This document shows, in pieces, positions 1-8,319 of a stretch of 64,000 nucleotides of DNA. A program made the translations under genes and the position numbers. The notes below the pieces were generated by a model. It saw only the letters and a program-made list of their open reading frames with translations. It had not been told where the DNA came from and did not search any database. The stretch is taken from the NCBI RefSeq assembly GCF_000423525.1, contig NZ_AUID01000006.1:62001-126000 (forward strand), given 5' to 3'. This DNA is from Proteocatella sphenisci DSM 23131 (GTDB lineage Bacteria; Bacillota; Clostridia; Peptostreptococcales; Filifactoraceae). Numbering within the stretch: position 1 is the first letter of the stretch; every line of letters begins with the position of its first letter.

Positions 1-2
1 CA

Positions 3-611
3 AATCTTGTAAAGCGTGTTGAAAAAGAAAATTTCAGGACCTTTAATATGGAGATATTTGATAACGAAAAGAAGTATTTGATTTCTCCGGAAATGAACAT
101 AGAAAAGACGCCAAGGGAGCAGATGGAGCTGATAATGAGAGAATCCAAAAGCTTTATGGACAGTTTTGACTCAGGAGATACAAAGAGTATTTTATTTTAC
201 GGAGGCACTGGGCTTGGCAAGAGCTTTATGTGTTCAGCTATTGCAAAAGAAATGATGGACAGAGGTCGGACGGTCAGGTATTATACCTCAAATGAGCTTA
301 TAGATATGCTCCAGATGTATACATTTGACAGGGCAAGCTTTCTTAAGGAGTACATACTTGAGGACTATAGAGAACTTGATGATGTAGACCTGCTGATAAT
401 AGACGACCTTGGAGCCGAACTTACCAATAATTTCGTAAAGACGGCTTTGTTTAATATAATAAATACGAGAATAATAAAAGAGAAAAAGATGATTATATCC
501 ACCAATCTGTCGCCGGCTGAGCTTAGAGACAGATATGACGAAAGGATATTTTCAAGGCTTATTATGTATGTGGATACCTACAAGTTTGTAGGTGAAGATC
601 TTAGATGGTAG
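3..611 (+). CDS. DnaC/DnaI-like AAA+ ATPase (5' end outside window)
   Basis: The reading frame is open from the window edge, so the N-terminus lies upstream; the ATG at 48 is internal, because the preceding residues (ending RTFN) belong to the same conserved stretch as in DnaC-like proteins. Walker A is GGTGLGKSF and Walker B is LLIIDDLGAEL, followed by a sensor-like STNLS. These are hallmarks of the DnaC/IstB family of AAA+ helicase loaders, which hand the replicative helicase to DNA. An HD-domain gene starts 12 bases after the stop, probably in the same transcript. The family is clear. Whether this is the main replication loader or a paralogue cannot be told without the missing N-terminal zinc region. 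Confidence 0.85.
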   Translation, partial: NLVKRVEKENFRTFNMEIFDNEKKYLISPEMNIEKTPREQMELIMRESKSFMDSFDSGDTKSILFYGGTGLGKSFMCSAIAKEMMDRGRTVRYYTSNELIDMLQMYTFDRASFLKEYILEDYRELDDVDLLIIDDLGAELTNNFVKTALFNIINTRIIKEKKMIISTNLSPAELRDRYDERIFSRLIMYVDTYKFVGEDLRW

Positions 612-623
612 AGGTGTAAATAT

Positions 624-1220
624 ATGAGTGATAAAATAATGCAAAATAAAAACAGATTTATGGAAATATACAAAACACATATAACAAGAGAAGGAGCAGA
701 CCGCTTGCTGACATATCTGGAAAAAAGCGATTTTTTCACGGCGCCTTCTTCGACCAGATTTCACTGCAGTTACGAGGGAGGCCTGTGTGAACACAGCCTC
801 AATGTATACGACTGTCTCAAGGACTATCTTACGAGGGATTTTGTAAAAAACAGGTACAATTTAAATCCATCTGAAGAAAAGATAGCCATAGTAGCTCTCT
901 TGCATGACCTTTGTAAGGTAAATACTTATACTGTGAGCATGAGAAACAAAAAAAATGAAAGCGGCCAGTGGGTACAGGTACCTTTTTATGAATTTAAGGA
1001 AAAATTTAACTATGGAAGTCATGGAGGCAAGAGTATATTCATAATTCAGGAATTTATGAAGCTTGACCCTGATGAGCAGGTAGCAATAAACTGCCATATG
1101 GGAGCCTATGACAGAATGCCAGGAGACTTCAGTCTTAACAATGCATACGCACAGTTTCCACTTGCACTTGCCCTCCATATTGCAGACGTAGAATCTTCGG
1201 TAATACTTGAGCATGAATAA
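624..1220 (+). CDS. HD-domain phosphohydrolase
   Basis: A 198-residue protein with a metal-binding HD domain. Visible metal ligands are the His of CEHSLNVYDCL, the HD pair in LLHDLCKV, and later His residues around HGGKSIF and NCHMGAYDR. HD proteins of this type hydrolyse phosphate esters of nucleotides or RNA; the substrate here is unknown. The start ATG at 624 follows an AGAGGTG ribosome site, 12 bases after the DnaC-like gene, so the two are probably cotranscribed. No extra domain (for example the OB fold of YhaM-type nucleases) is seen. Confidence 0.75.
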   Translation: MSDKIMQNKNRFMEIYKTHITREGADRLLTYLEKSDFFTAPSSTRFHCSYEGGLCEHSLNVYDCLKDYLTRDFVKNRYNLNPSEEKIAIVALLHDLCKVNTYTVSMRNKKNESGQWVQVPFYEFKEKFNYGSHGGKSIFIIQEFMKLDPDEQVAINCHMGAYDRMPGDFSLNNAYAQFPLALALHIADVESSVILEHE

Positions 1221-1343
1221 AAGTGTTTTCTCTTTTTAACAAAATATGATGTAATTTTGAATGGTTAAGGGTATAACAATAATAATCAATGAAGGAGGAA
1301 TTTTATTTCGAGCAGTTAGAAAAGAGGAGACCCTGGTGTTTTT

Positions 1344-2354
1344 TTAGTCTGTTTTAGTATAAGCGTTGTATATCTCGTTACCACTTTGGTTTATTATATC
1401 AACATAAACACTTTCGGCGCTCTTTTGCAGATCGTATCTAAGTTCTGGTGAGATATTAATTATCTGTATGCCTTCAGCAGTGATATCTTCTGTTTTTTTT
1501 TCTATTCTTTCATCTGAGGCATTTCTTGCAAAATCTCGTGCGATTTTAGCAGCTTTGTCCACTATTTTCTGCTGATCAGCGCTGAGCTCATTATAAAATT
1601 TGTCACTTACAATCAGTGAAATATAATGTGGGATATGATTGGTTTCAAGGATATATTTTTGCTGCTCATGCAATCGCCCAGAAGCGATTACTTCGTATGG
1701 ATTTTCTTGAGCATCTATAGTCCCTTGCTGGAGTCCGACATAAACCTCATTAAAAGACATGGGAGTAGGATTTGATCCGAGGGCTTTCCAAAACCTTATA
1801 TGATTGGGATTTTCCATGGTTCTTATCTTGAGCCCCTTGAAATCATCTATATTTTCGATTTTACGGTTTGAGGTAGTAACGCGAAATCCCTGATCTGCGA
1901 ATCCTAGGACCCTGTAACCAGAGCGTATATACACATTTTCTATCAAATTATAAAAAACAGGATTATCCACGGCACCTCTTGCATCTTTTATATTATCAAA
2001 AGCACAGGGCAGATCAAATATGGATATTTCAGGCATAAATGCGACTTGAGGTGCGGTGTTTTGAACAACAAAAGGGATATCTCCACTTTCGCAGCTTTCG
2101 AGAAGCTCTCTATCTCCTCCAAGCGTACTATTTGGGTACACTTGAATTTTCATTTTTCCATTGCTGAGAACTGAAACTTCATCAGCAAATTTTTGGGCAA
2201 ATATATTTGTCACAGTATCTTCAGGACTTGCGGTTGCAAGAGGCCAAGCATAACGCTGCACATCTTCATCTTGAGAGCCGCAACCAGACGATAATGAAAG
2301 GACGAAGCCTATTATTACAATAAAACATATATGTTTTTTAACATTTATTTTCAT
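1344..2354 (-). CDS. dctP: TRAP transporter solute-binding protein (lipoprotein)
   Basis: A 336-residue extracytoplasmic binding protein of the DctP family. It has a lipoprotein signal peptide with lipobox LSSGC near residues 21-25, so it should be anchored on the outer face of the membrane. The GLKIRTMENP stretch contains the Arg that in this family salt-bridges the ligand carboxylate, and the later GTIDAQENP is also a DctP signature. It is the last gene of the minus-strand operon ydiB-MFS-aroD-dctQ-dctM-dctP. Because the operon encodes quinate/shikimate enzymes, the ligand is probably a cyclic polyhydroxy carboxylic acid; this is inference from context. Confidence 0.9.
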   Translation of the reverse strand: MKINVKKHICFIVIIGFVLSLSSGCGSQDEDVQRYAWPLATASPEDTVTNIFAQKFADEVSVLSNGKMKIQVYPNSTLGGDRELLESCESGDIPFVVQNTAPQVAFMPEISIFDLPCAFDNIKDARGAVDNPVFYNLIENVYIRSGYRVLGFADQGFRVTTSNRKIENIDDFKGLKIRTMENPNHIRFWKALGSNPTPMSFNEVYVGLQQGTIDAQENPYEVIASGRLHEQQKYILETNHIPHYISLIVSDKFYNELSADQQKIVDKAAKIARDFARNASDERIEKKTEDITAEGIQIINISPELRYDLQKSAESVYVDIINQSGNEIYNAYTKTD

Positions 2355-2372
2355 AAAAATTCTCCTTCGCCT

Positions 2373-3668
2373 TCAATTTCCGAGCAGTATCAGACTTATT
2401 TGAGGAAATATAGATATAAGTAGTAGTGCTATAAGAAAAAAACCAATCATAGGAACAACTTTTACCGCGATTTCCGTTACTGGGATTTCTGAAATGGTAC
2501 TTGCAATAAATAAGTTAACTCCAATGGGTGGGGTAACAAATCCGATTGCTAGATTTACGACCATAATCACACCAAAGTGTACAGGATCAATATCAATGGC
2601 TTGGATTATAGGAAGCAAGATAGGGGCAAGAATTAGTATTGCAGGAGTAGTGTCCATTACCATGCCTACCAAAAGCAGGAGCAGATTTATAATTACTAGT
2701 ATAGCAAATCTGCTACTGAAATTTGTCAGTATCATTTCCGAAAGCTGCTGAGGAATTTGCATTAGCGTAAGGACTCTTGAAAAAGCTATTGAGGAGGCAA
2801 GTATGAATAGTATTGGAGAAAAAGTCCTTACTGATTCGATTATAATATCTTTCATTTCCGAAATTTTCAGTGTCTTGTAAACGAATATGCTTATGATGAC
2901 AGAATAGAATACGGATATTACAGCGGCCTCTGTAGGTGAAGTGATTCCGGCATATATAAAGCCAAGTATTATTACTGGAGCCATAAGTGCAAACAGGCTC
3001 TCTTTTATTACAATTAATACCCCTTTTTTATTAAGATCGTCGATTCTTTTGTTTATGAGAGTCCTGTCTTCTCCGTTTTTAATACAATAAAATATGCAAT
3101 AAATCATCAAGAGAAAAGAAATTAGAAGTCCAGGCAATATTCCAGCGATAAAAAGACTGCTTACAGATTCTCCAGATGCCATTGCGTACATTATAAATGG
3201 AATACTAGGAGGAATTATTACCCCAACCCCTCCAGAAACAGCGACTATTGCAGTGCTGAATTTTTTATCATATCCAAGTGATGAAAGTATCGGAATAGTC
3301 ATGCTTCCTACTGCGGCAACTGTTGCAGGACCAGATCCGGAGATTGCTCCAAAAAACAGGCATGTTCCGATTACGGAGCATGGAATCCCAGCTGTAAATC
3401 TTCCAAATAAGAGTGAAAATATGTCGAATATTTTTTTTGATATCCCACCCCTGGCCATTATTATTCCGGAAAGTACAAACATAGGTACGGCAAGGAGTGG
3501 AAAGCTGTCAATACCTCCAACCATAGAACGTATAACGAACTGACCGCTTGCAGTAAATGAAGGGTCGAATACCCCTGGAAGCACTGAGGCCAATCCGAGG
3601 GATATTGACACTGGGATTGCTAGAAGGATTGATATTATGAATATTATCATTATGACAAGTGATGACAT
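2373..3668 (-). CDS. dctM: TRAP transporter large permease
   Basis: A 431-residue, strongly hydrophobic DctM-family protein with about 12 membrane segments. It is the ion-coupled channel subunit of the tripartite TRAP system and contains the typical VPMFVLSG, GSGPATVAAVG and FGAISGSGP stretches. The ATG at 3668 is preferred over the upstream TTG because it sits just behind AAAGGAGGTAATTG; the dctQ stop codon overlaps it (TGATG), which implies translational coupling. It works with dctQ and dctP on either side. Confidence 0.92.
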   Translation of the reverse strand: MSSLVIMIIFIISILLAIPVSISLGLASVLPGVFDPSFTASGQFVIRSMVGGIDSFPLLAVPMFVLSGIIMARGGISKKIFDIFSLLFGRFTAGIPCSVIGTCLFFGAISGSGPATVAAVGSMTIPILSSLGYDKKFSTAIVAVSGGVGVIIPPSIPFIMYAMASGESVSSLFIAGILPGLLISFLLMIYCIFYCIKNGEDRTLINKRIDDLNKKGVLIVIKESLFALMAPVIILGFIYAGITSPTEAAVISVFYSVIISIFVYKTLKISEMKDIIIESVRTFSPILFILASSIAFSRVLTLMQIPQQLSEMILTNFSSRFAILVIINLLLLLVGMVMDTTPAILILAPILLPIIQAIDIDPVHFGVIMVVNLAIGFVTPPIGVNLFIASTISEIPVTEIAVKVVPMIGFFLIALLLISIFPQISLILLGN

Positions 3669-4171
3669 CAATTACCTCCTTTGAGTTTGTTATCCAAAAC
3701 ATCATTTTTAACAATTTTATATTCGATTATCCAGCGCTGCAGTATACGTATAAAGGCCAGCAGAAAACCCACAAGAGGAGCACTTTGGACAAGATACATA
3801 GGAACTCCGAGAGCTGGGCTAACTTGATTGCTGCTTATGGAAGAATTTAAATACATTATGCTGTAAGGAATCAAGTAGGCAAAAAGTAAAAGCTCTATTG
3901 TATGGTTTATTACTTTGAGCAGAGCTCTGTTTCTGTCTGAAAATCTGTGCAAAAACTGCTCTATCTTTATAGATATGCACCTTTTTGTGCAGTAGCTTAT
4001 GCTCAAAAAGGCAGACCATATGAAAAGGTATCTGGTAACTTCCTCTGACCAAGAAAGCGAATAACTGAGCGCATACCTTGAAAATACCTGTATACCCATG
4101 ATCAGTGTCATTGCACACAAAATTGTTACAAGTAATGCTTCCTCGAGATTTTTATCCAGCCACTTTAACAT
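3668..4171 (-). CDS. dctQ: TRAP transporter small permease
   Basis: A 167-residue protein with four predicted membrane helices and the SWSEEVTRYLFIW signature of DctQ subunits. It pairs with DctM in the membrane. Its stop overlaps the dctM start and its own start is about 38 bases after the aroD stop, inside one operon. Size and order (Q-M-P) are normal for a three-gene TRAP transporter. Confidence 0.9.
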   Translation of the reverse strand: MLKWLDKNLEEALLVTILCAMTLIMGIQVFSRYALSYSLSWSEEVTRYLFIWSAFLSISYCTKRCISIKIEQFLHRFSDRNRALLKVINHTIELLLFAYLIPYSIMYLNSSISSNQVSPALGVPMYLVQSAPLVGFLLAFIRILQRWIIEYKIVKNDVLDNKLKGGN

Positions 4172-4208
4172 ATCGTCTACCTCCTTCTTGATTTTAATAA
4201 ATTATAAA

Positions 4209-4970
4209 TTATATTCCTGAGTGTATTATTTTTAGAACTTCATGAAGTTCATTTACACCTATCTGTCCAGGTGCGGAAGCTTTTTTTGCTGCTCCAAATG
4301 TAAGTGCCGAGCCAAATGTCTCTCCGGCAAGACGACTTATCAAGCCTGTCCCAGCCATAGACATAGTAATTATTGGCCTGTCAGCATGATGCGAATACAT
4401 TTCCTCTGTAGCCGAAAGAAGTGTAAGTACATCTTTTTTGCTTTGAGGCATTACGGCTATTTTGGGAATATCGGCACCAAGCTCTTGCATCTTCATGAGT
4501 CTTGATATTATTTCTTCTTTTGAAGGAGTCGCAAAGAAATCGTGATTTGAAGCGACAACTTTAATTCCATATTCATGAACTTTTTCTATTATTTCTTTTA
4601 CTATTTCATCTCCTGTAAAAGCCTCAACGTCAATTAAATCTACGTGACCAGTCCTTGCGGCAGCTATATTAAGTTCTGAATAGGTTTTTGAATCAATGCT
4701 TTTTTCTCCGCCTTCCTTGCTAGTTCGGAAAGTAAAAAGCAGAGGAATCTCTCCAAGAGCGGCTCTAAGTTCAAAAAGAGTTTGTTTTAGGATCTCTATG
4801 TCAAATACGTCTTCGTACCAGTCAACACGCCACTCTGCTATATCTACTGGAATTGAGCCAAAATTCTTAGCTTCTTCTAATATTTCATTTTTCGTAATTG
4901 CGACAATAGGAACGCATATTTTAGGTATTCCACTGCCAAGCTCTATATTTCTTATTTTTACAGTATTCAT
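4209..4970 (-). CDS. aroD: 3-dehydroquinate dehydratase, type I
   Basis: A 253-residue class I dehydroquinase, which interconverts 3-dehydroquinate and 3-dehydroshikimate through a Schiff base. The general-base His is in VVASNHDF, the Schiff-base Lys in PKIAVMP, and the substrate-binding end contains FGAAKKASAPGQI. Good ribosome site (AAGGAG) before the ATG. It lies between an MFS carrier and a TRAP transporter and next to a YdiB-type dehydrogenase rather than with other aro biosynthetic genes. A catabolic role (quinate or shikimate use) is therefore more likely than aromatic amino acid synthesis. E. coli has the same ydiN-ydiB-aroD grouping. Confidence 0.92.
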   Translation of the reverse strand: MNTVKIRNIELGSGIPKICVPIVAITKNEILEEAKNFGSIPVDIAEWRVDWYEDVFDIEILKQTLFELRAALGEIPLLFTFRTSKEGGEKSIDSKTYSELNIAAARTGHVDLIDVEAFTGDEIVKEIIEKVHEYGIKVVASNHDFFATPSKEEIISRLMKMQELGADIPKIAVMPQSKKDVLTLLSATEEMYSHHADRPIITMSMAGTGLISRLAGETFGSALTFGAAKKASAPGQIGVNELHEVLKIIHSGI

Positions 4971-4997
4971 TATATTCTCCTTGTATAAATGTGATAA

Positions 4998-6215
4998 CTA
5001 GCTTATTGTTACTTTGTTTTGTTTGTACTGGATATTTACAAAAGTTGCTAGCAGTATACCAATGAAAGTTATTCCTATATTAAGAATTATAACATGCAAT
5101 GGTCCCTGAGCGCCCCCGTTTTTTGTAAGTATTCCAGCAACATTAAGAATTATATAGTTAGCAAGACTCGATGCGATCATTATTATAGAAGTTATCTTGC
5201 CTTTGTTTGAAGGGAACATATCGTTTGAAGCGGCTGTAGCCATCTGAAGAACTCCTCCTGCTGCCGAGAAACCTATTACAAAACCTCCAAGAAGACATAT
5301 GAAAGGAGTTCTTACTATATAAACTATTATAAGCATAGACATTGCTATTGCAGGATAGATAATAAGGAATCTAATAGGATTTACTTTTTTCTTCATCAGA
5401 TATGCAGTAAGTAGTACTGCTATAATCGTACCTGCTGAGTAGAATGACTGGATTCTTTTAGGGTCAGCTAAGCCAACCATCTTTCCAAACTCCTGGTTAC
5501 AGTTTAGCCAAAGCTGAAATGTTGAGGTACATGTAAATCCGATGGCGATAAGAGCTATTGCAGCAGGTGTAAATTTCATCTTTGAAGATGCGGCTTTATC
5601 ACCCTTCTTTATGTTGCTGTTCATTGGTGGCACTGGCATAAAGGCTATAAGTATACCGTCAATTATTATAAGTGCAGCCATTAGGAAAAATATAGATTTG
5701 AATGAAAGCTCATTTGCAGCTACAAACCCTATCATTGTAGGAAGTAGCAATTGTCCAAGAGATACCGCAAGTTTTGTAAATATAGTAGCAAGGCCACTTG
5801 ATTCAACGAGTATTTCCAGACACGCAGGAATTATACCCGTATCGATGAATGAGTTCGCTGCTCCACCAAGGATAGCGAATGCATAAGCAACGTACATATT
5901 TGGTGAAAATACTATACCTATGAAATATATTGCATAGCATGCTATACCAATTAATGCCGATGCTTTACGGCCAAACTTGTCTGACAAAGGGCCAGCAACT
6001 GGAAGTGTGATTAGTCTTCCGAGTCCAAGTGCAGCGATTACGATAAGCACATTTCCTACGTCAAACGATCCATCTGCGAGTTTTTGAGCTCCCCACTGGC
6101 TTGCAAAGTTTTGTTTATACTGACCTAATATCGATACTCCAATACCATGAATGAAAAAACTGATGTACATGATAAATGCCGTTGGGTAATACTTTTTGTA
6201 GTTTATAGTTTCCAT
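4998..6215 (-). CDS. MFS transporter, YdiN-like
   Basis: A 405-residue major facilitator protein with 12 predicted helices. The loop 2-3 motif is PLSDKFGRKA, and the C-terminal half contains GFVIGFSAAGGVLQ, which resembles E. coli YdiN/YdiM. E. coli ydiN lies directly beside ydiB and aroD, so the shared context supports transport of quinate/shikimate or a product. The start is the ATG at 6215, placed correctly behind TTGGAGGATAA; an in-frame TTG four codons upstream overlaps that ribosome site and is unlikely. With the TRAP system this gives two carriers in one operon, possibly one for uptake and one for product export. Confidence 0.85.
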   Translation of the reverse strand: METINYKKYYPTAFIMYISFFIHGIGVSILGQYKQNFASQWGAQKLADGSFDVGNVLIVIAALGLGRLITLPVAGPLSDKFGRKASALIGIACYAIYFIGIVFSPNMYVAYAFAILGGAANSFIDTGIIPACLEILVESSGLATIFTKLAVSLGQLLLPTMIGFVAANELSFKSIFFLMAALIIIDGILIAFMPVPPMNSNIKKGDKAASSKMKFTPAAIALIAIGFTCTSTFQLWLNCNQEFGKMVGLADPKRIQSFYSAGTIIAVLLTAYLMKKKVNPIRFLIIYPAIAMSMLIIVYIVRTPFICLLGGFVIGFSAAGGVLQMATAASNDMFPSNKGKITSIIMIASSLANYIILNVAGILTKNGGAQGPLHVIILNIGITFIGILLATFVNIQYKQNKVTIS

Positions 6216-6257
6216 TTTATCCTCCAATTATAGTAATATATTTTCAATTTGAAAATC

Positions 6258-7130
6258 TTAGTATTTTATTCCCAGCGTTTCTTTCATGTATTCGATTGGC
6301 ATAGGTTTTCCAGTCCACAGCTCAAATGCTGCAGATCCTTGAAATAACATCATTCCAAAACCGTTCATGCATTTACATCCGATTTCTTTTGCCATTTTCA
6401 AAAGAGCGGTTTCTGCTGGAGAATAAACAACATCGGCCACTACAAGATCAGGTCTAAGATATGAAGAATCAGGTATATATGATTGTCCCTCAAGCGGTTT
6501 CATTCCCATTCCTGTTGCATTTACAAAAAGGCAGCTGGCTGCAATCTCTGATTTTAGCATCTCAAGGTTATCAAGATCAAAAAGTTTTGCATTACAGTTT
6601 GTCTTTTCGTTTATAGCTTTAACATTTCTTTCAGCTCTTTCCCAAAATTCATCTTTTCTGTTGAATACAGACATTTCGGCTACTCCATCTAGTGCTGATT
6701 GGATTTCGATTGCAGTAGCGGCCCCACCGGCTCCAACTATAGTAATTTTTTTACCTTTAATATCAATTTCATTATCTCTGAGAGCAGCCATAAATCCAGT
6801 TCCGTCTGTTATGTGACCAGTAAGTATTCCATTGTCATTTACTATAGTGTTTACAGCGCCTGTAAGTTCTGCTGCTGGAGACAGCTTGTCGAGATACTTG
6901 TGTACTACGGTTTTGTTGGGCATTGACACATTAGAACCTCTCATTTTAAGTGCTCTTATAGATTGCACAGCATCTTCAAGATTGCTGTTGTCTACCTCAA
7001 ATGCAAGATATGCATAGTCGAAACCCATTTTTGAGAATGCCTCATTTTGCATAGCCGGAGAACTGGAATGTCTTATTGGATATGCCATCAATCCTATGAG
7101 TTCTGTATGTCCTGTTATTCTTTCTGCCAT
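6258..7130 (-). CDS. ydiB: Quinate/shikimate dehydrogenase, YdiB type
   Basis: A 290-residue shikimate dehydrogenase-family protein, closest by eye to E. coli YdiB. Shared features are ELIGLMAYPIRHS at the N-terminus, MRGSNVSMPNK (catalytic Lys), TDGTGF (Asp), the GAGGAA dinucleotide fold, FNRKDEF in place of the NRTxxR clamp of NADP-specific AroE, and FGMMLFQGSAAFELWTGK near the end. In E. coli, YdiB oxidises quinate and shikimate with NAD(P)+. This is the first gene of the operon; its promoter region, shared with lysR, holds a strong palindrome. A role in oxidising quinate/shikimate to the 3-dehydro forms is likely. Confidence 0.9.
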   Translation of the reverse strand: MAERITGHTELIGLMAYPIRHSSSPAMQNEAFSKMGFDYAYLAFEVDNSNLEDAVQSIRALKMRGSNVSMPNKTVVHKYLDKLSPAAELTGAVNTIVNDNGILTGHITDGTGFMAALRDNEIDIKGKKITIVGAGGAATAIEIQSALDGVAEMSVFNRKDEFWERAERNVKAINEKTNCNAKLFDLDNLEMLKSEIAASCLFVNATGMGMKPLEGQSYIPDSSYLRPDLVVADVVYSPAETALLKMAKEIGCKCMNGFGMMLFQGSAAFELWTGKPMPIEYMKETLGIKY

Positions 7131-7178
7131 TTTTTCAACCTCTTTTCATAATTTTAATAGTAAGCTTTCGTTATTAAT

Positions 7179-7208
7179 TTGACAATTCCTGTATAGTTAT
7201 TATATGAT
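7179..7208 (+). promoter_or_regulatory. Predicted sigma-A promoter of lysR
   Basis: TTGACA at 7179-7184 and TATGAT at 7203-7208 with an 18-base spacer. Transcription would start near 7215, upstream of the palindrome at 7248-7266, so a regulator bound there could block it (autorepression). Confidence 0.55.
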
Positions 7209-7247
7209 ATAGAAAACATAACTTCCAATACAACTTATGAACAATAT

Positions 7248-7266
7248 TGATAGTTTGGAACTATCA
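7248..7266. promoter_or_regulatory. Palindromic operator between ydiB and lysR
   Basis: TGATAGTTTGGAACTATCA, a palindrome with 8-base arms and a 3-base centre, of the size and T-N11-A style bound by LysR regulators. The same outer arms with the same 7-base spacing recur at 8174-8192. For the ydiB direction a candidate TTGGAA/TATAAT promoter lies downstream of the site, so it is in an activating position. Confidence 0.65.
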
Positions 7267-7283
7267 TTTAGAAGGAGGATAAG

Positions 7284-8171
7284 ATGAATCTAAACCAACT
7301 TTACTATTTTCAAATGGTGGCTAATTTGCAACACTATCATCAGGCAGCGGCGGAGCTAAACATATCTCAGCCAAGTTTAAGTCGATCGATGTCAAATCTA
7401 GAGGAGGAGCTTGGACTATTTCTTTTTGAAAAACAAGGAAGAAATATAGTACTTACAAAATATGGCAGAATTTTTTTGGAACACGTGGACAAAATCATAG
7501 AGGAACTTGAAAATACAAAGAAGAGGATGGAAAATCTTGCAAGTAGCAGTGAGGGGCATATAGACATAGCATATGTTTCTCCACTTGCGAAACACTATAT
7601 ACCATTTTCAGCCAGACGATTTTTGGATATAAAAGAAAACAAAAATGTAACTTTCTCGTTTTCCCAAAATTACACTGCCAAGATGATAGAAGGTCTTAAG
7701 GCCGACAAATTCGACGTAGTATTTGGATCTTATTCTGAAGAAGAAAGTGATCTAAACTTTGTCCCAATAATAAGACAAGAACTTGTAGTTATAGTTCCGC
7801 ATAACCATGAGCTAGCGCAGTATGAAGAAATCGACATAAAGCAGATGCAGAGCCATAACGTGATTGCATATGAAAGATATTCAGGCCTTGGGAAATTTAC
7901 GAGAAAACTTTTCAAAAATTTTGATATGAACCCGGAGATAATATGCGAATCATCAGATGAAGGATCTATAGTGGCACTTGTTGAGGCTGGTTTTGGAGTG
8001 GCTATTGTAGCAAGGGTATCGGAACTTGAATCGGCAAATATAAAAATACTTACGCTCAAAAACAGAGATATGTATCACGACGTATACATGATACATCACA
8101 AATACAGATACCTTGCACCGGCTGTCCAAAATTTTATAAACTTTATAAAGAAACAGTCCAATTCCCTTTAG
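7284..8171 (+). CDS. LysR-family transcriptional regulator
   Basis: A 295-residue LysR protein. The N-terminal winged helix-turn-helix is clear (HQAAAELNISQPSLSRS, residues about 18-35), followed by a linker helix and a periplasmic-binding-like effector domain. It has a strong AGAAGGAGGAT ribosome site and is divergent from the ydiB operon, the usual arrangement for an activator of a catabolic operon. The likely effector is a cyclic acid intermediate (inference). Palindromes lie both in front of the gene and directly after its stop codon. Confidence 0.92.
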   Translation: MNLNQLYYFQMVANLQHYHQAAAELNISQPSLSRSMSNLEEELGLFLFEKQGRNIVLTKYGRIFLEHVDKIIEELENTKKRMENLASSSEGHIDIAYVSPLAKHYIPFSARRFLDIKENKNVTFSFSQNYTAKMIEGLKADKFDVVFGSYSEEESDLNFVPIIRQELVVIVPHNHELAQYEEIDIKQMQSHNVIAYERYSGLGKFTRKLFKNFDMNPEIICESSDEGSIVALVEAGFGVAIVARVSELESANIKILTLKNRDMYHDVYMIHHKYRYLAPAVQNFINFIKKQSNSL

Positions 8172-8173
8172 TA

Positions 8174-8192
8174 TGATAGCTAAAAACTATCA
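8174..8192. promoter_or_regulatory. Second copy of the lysR-region palindrome
   Basis: TGATAGCTAAAAACTATCA begins three bases after the lysR stop and about 130 bases before the reductase gene. The outer arms TGATAG and CTATCA and the 7-base spacer are identical to the site at 7248-7266. It probably brings the reductase at 8320 under the same regulator. Confidence 0.6.
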
Positions 8193-8319
8193 ATAAATCA
8201 TAAAACATACATTAGATTTATCTTTACGGCTGTAATATAATTAGATATATCGTTATTTTATATACAACTACAGTCTATATATATGTCATTTTTATGTTAG
8301 AGATTTATGGAGGAAGAAA

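Noticed and set aside
1289-1357. A 22-codon open frame (ATG after AATAATCA) between the HD gene and dctP
   Set aside because: No ribosome site in front of the ATG (the AGGAGG is inside the frame), no recognisable product, and its end overlaps dctP on the other strand.
4209-7130. Aromatic amino acid biosynthesis operon
   Set aside because: Only dehydroquinase and a YdiB-type dehydrogenase are present, with two transporters and a LysR regulator and no other aro gene; a catabolic island fits better.
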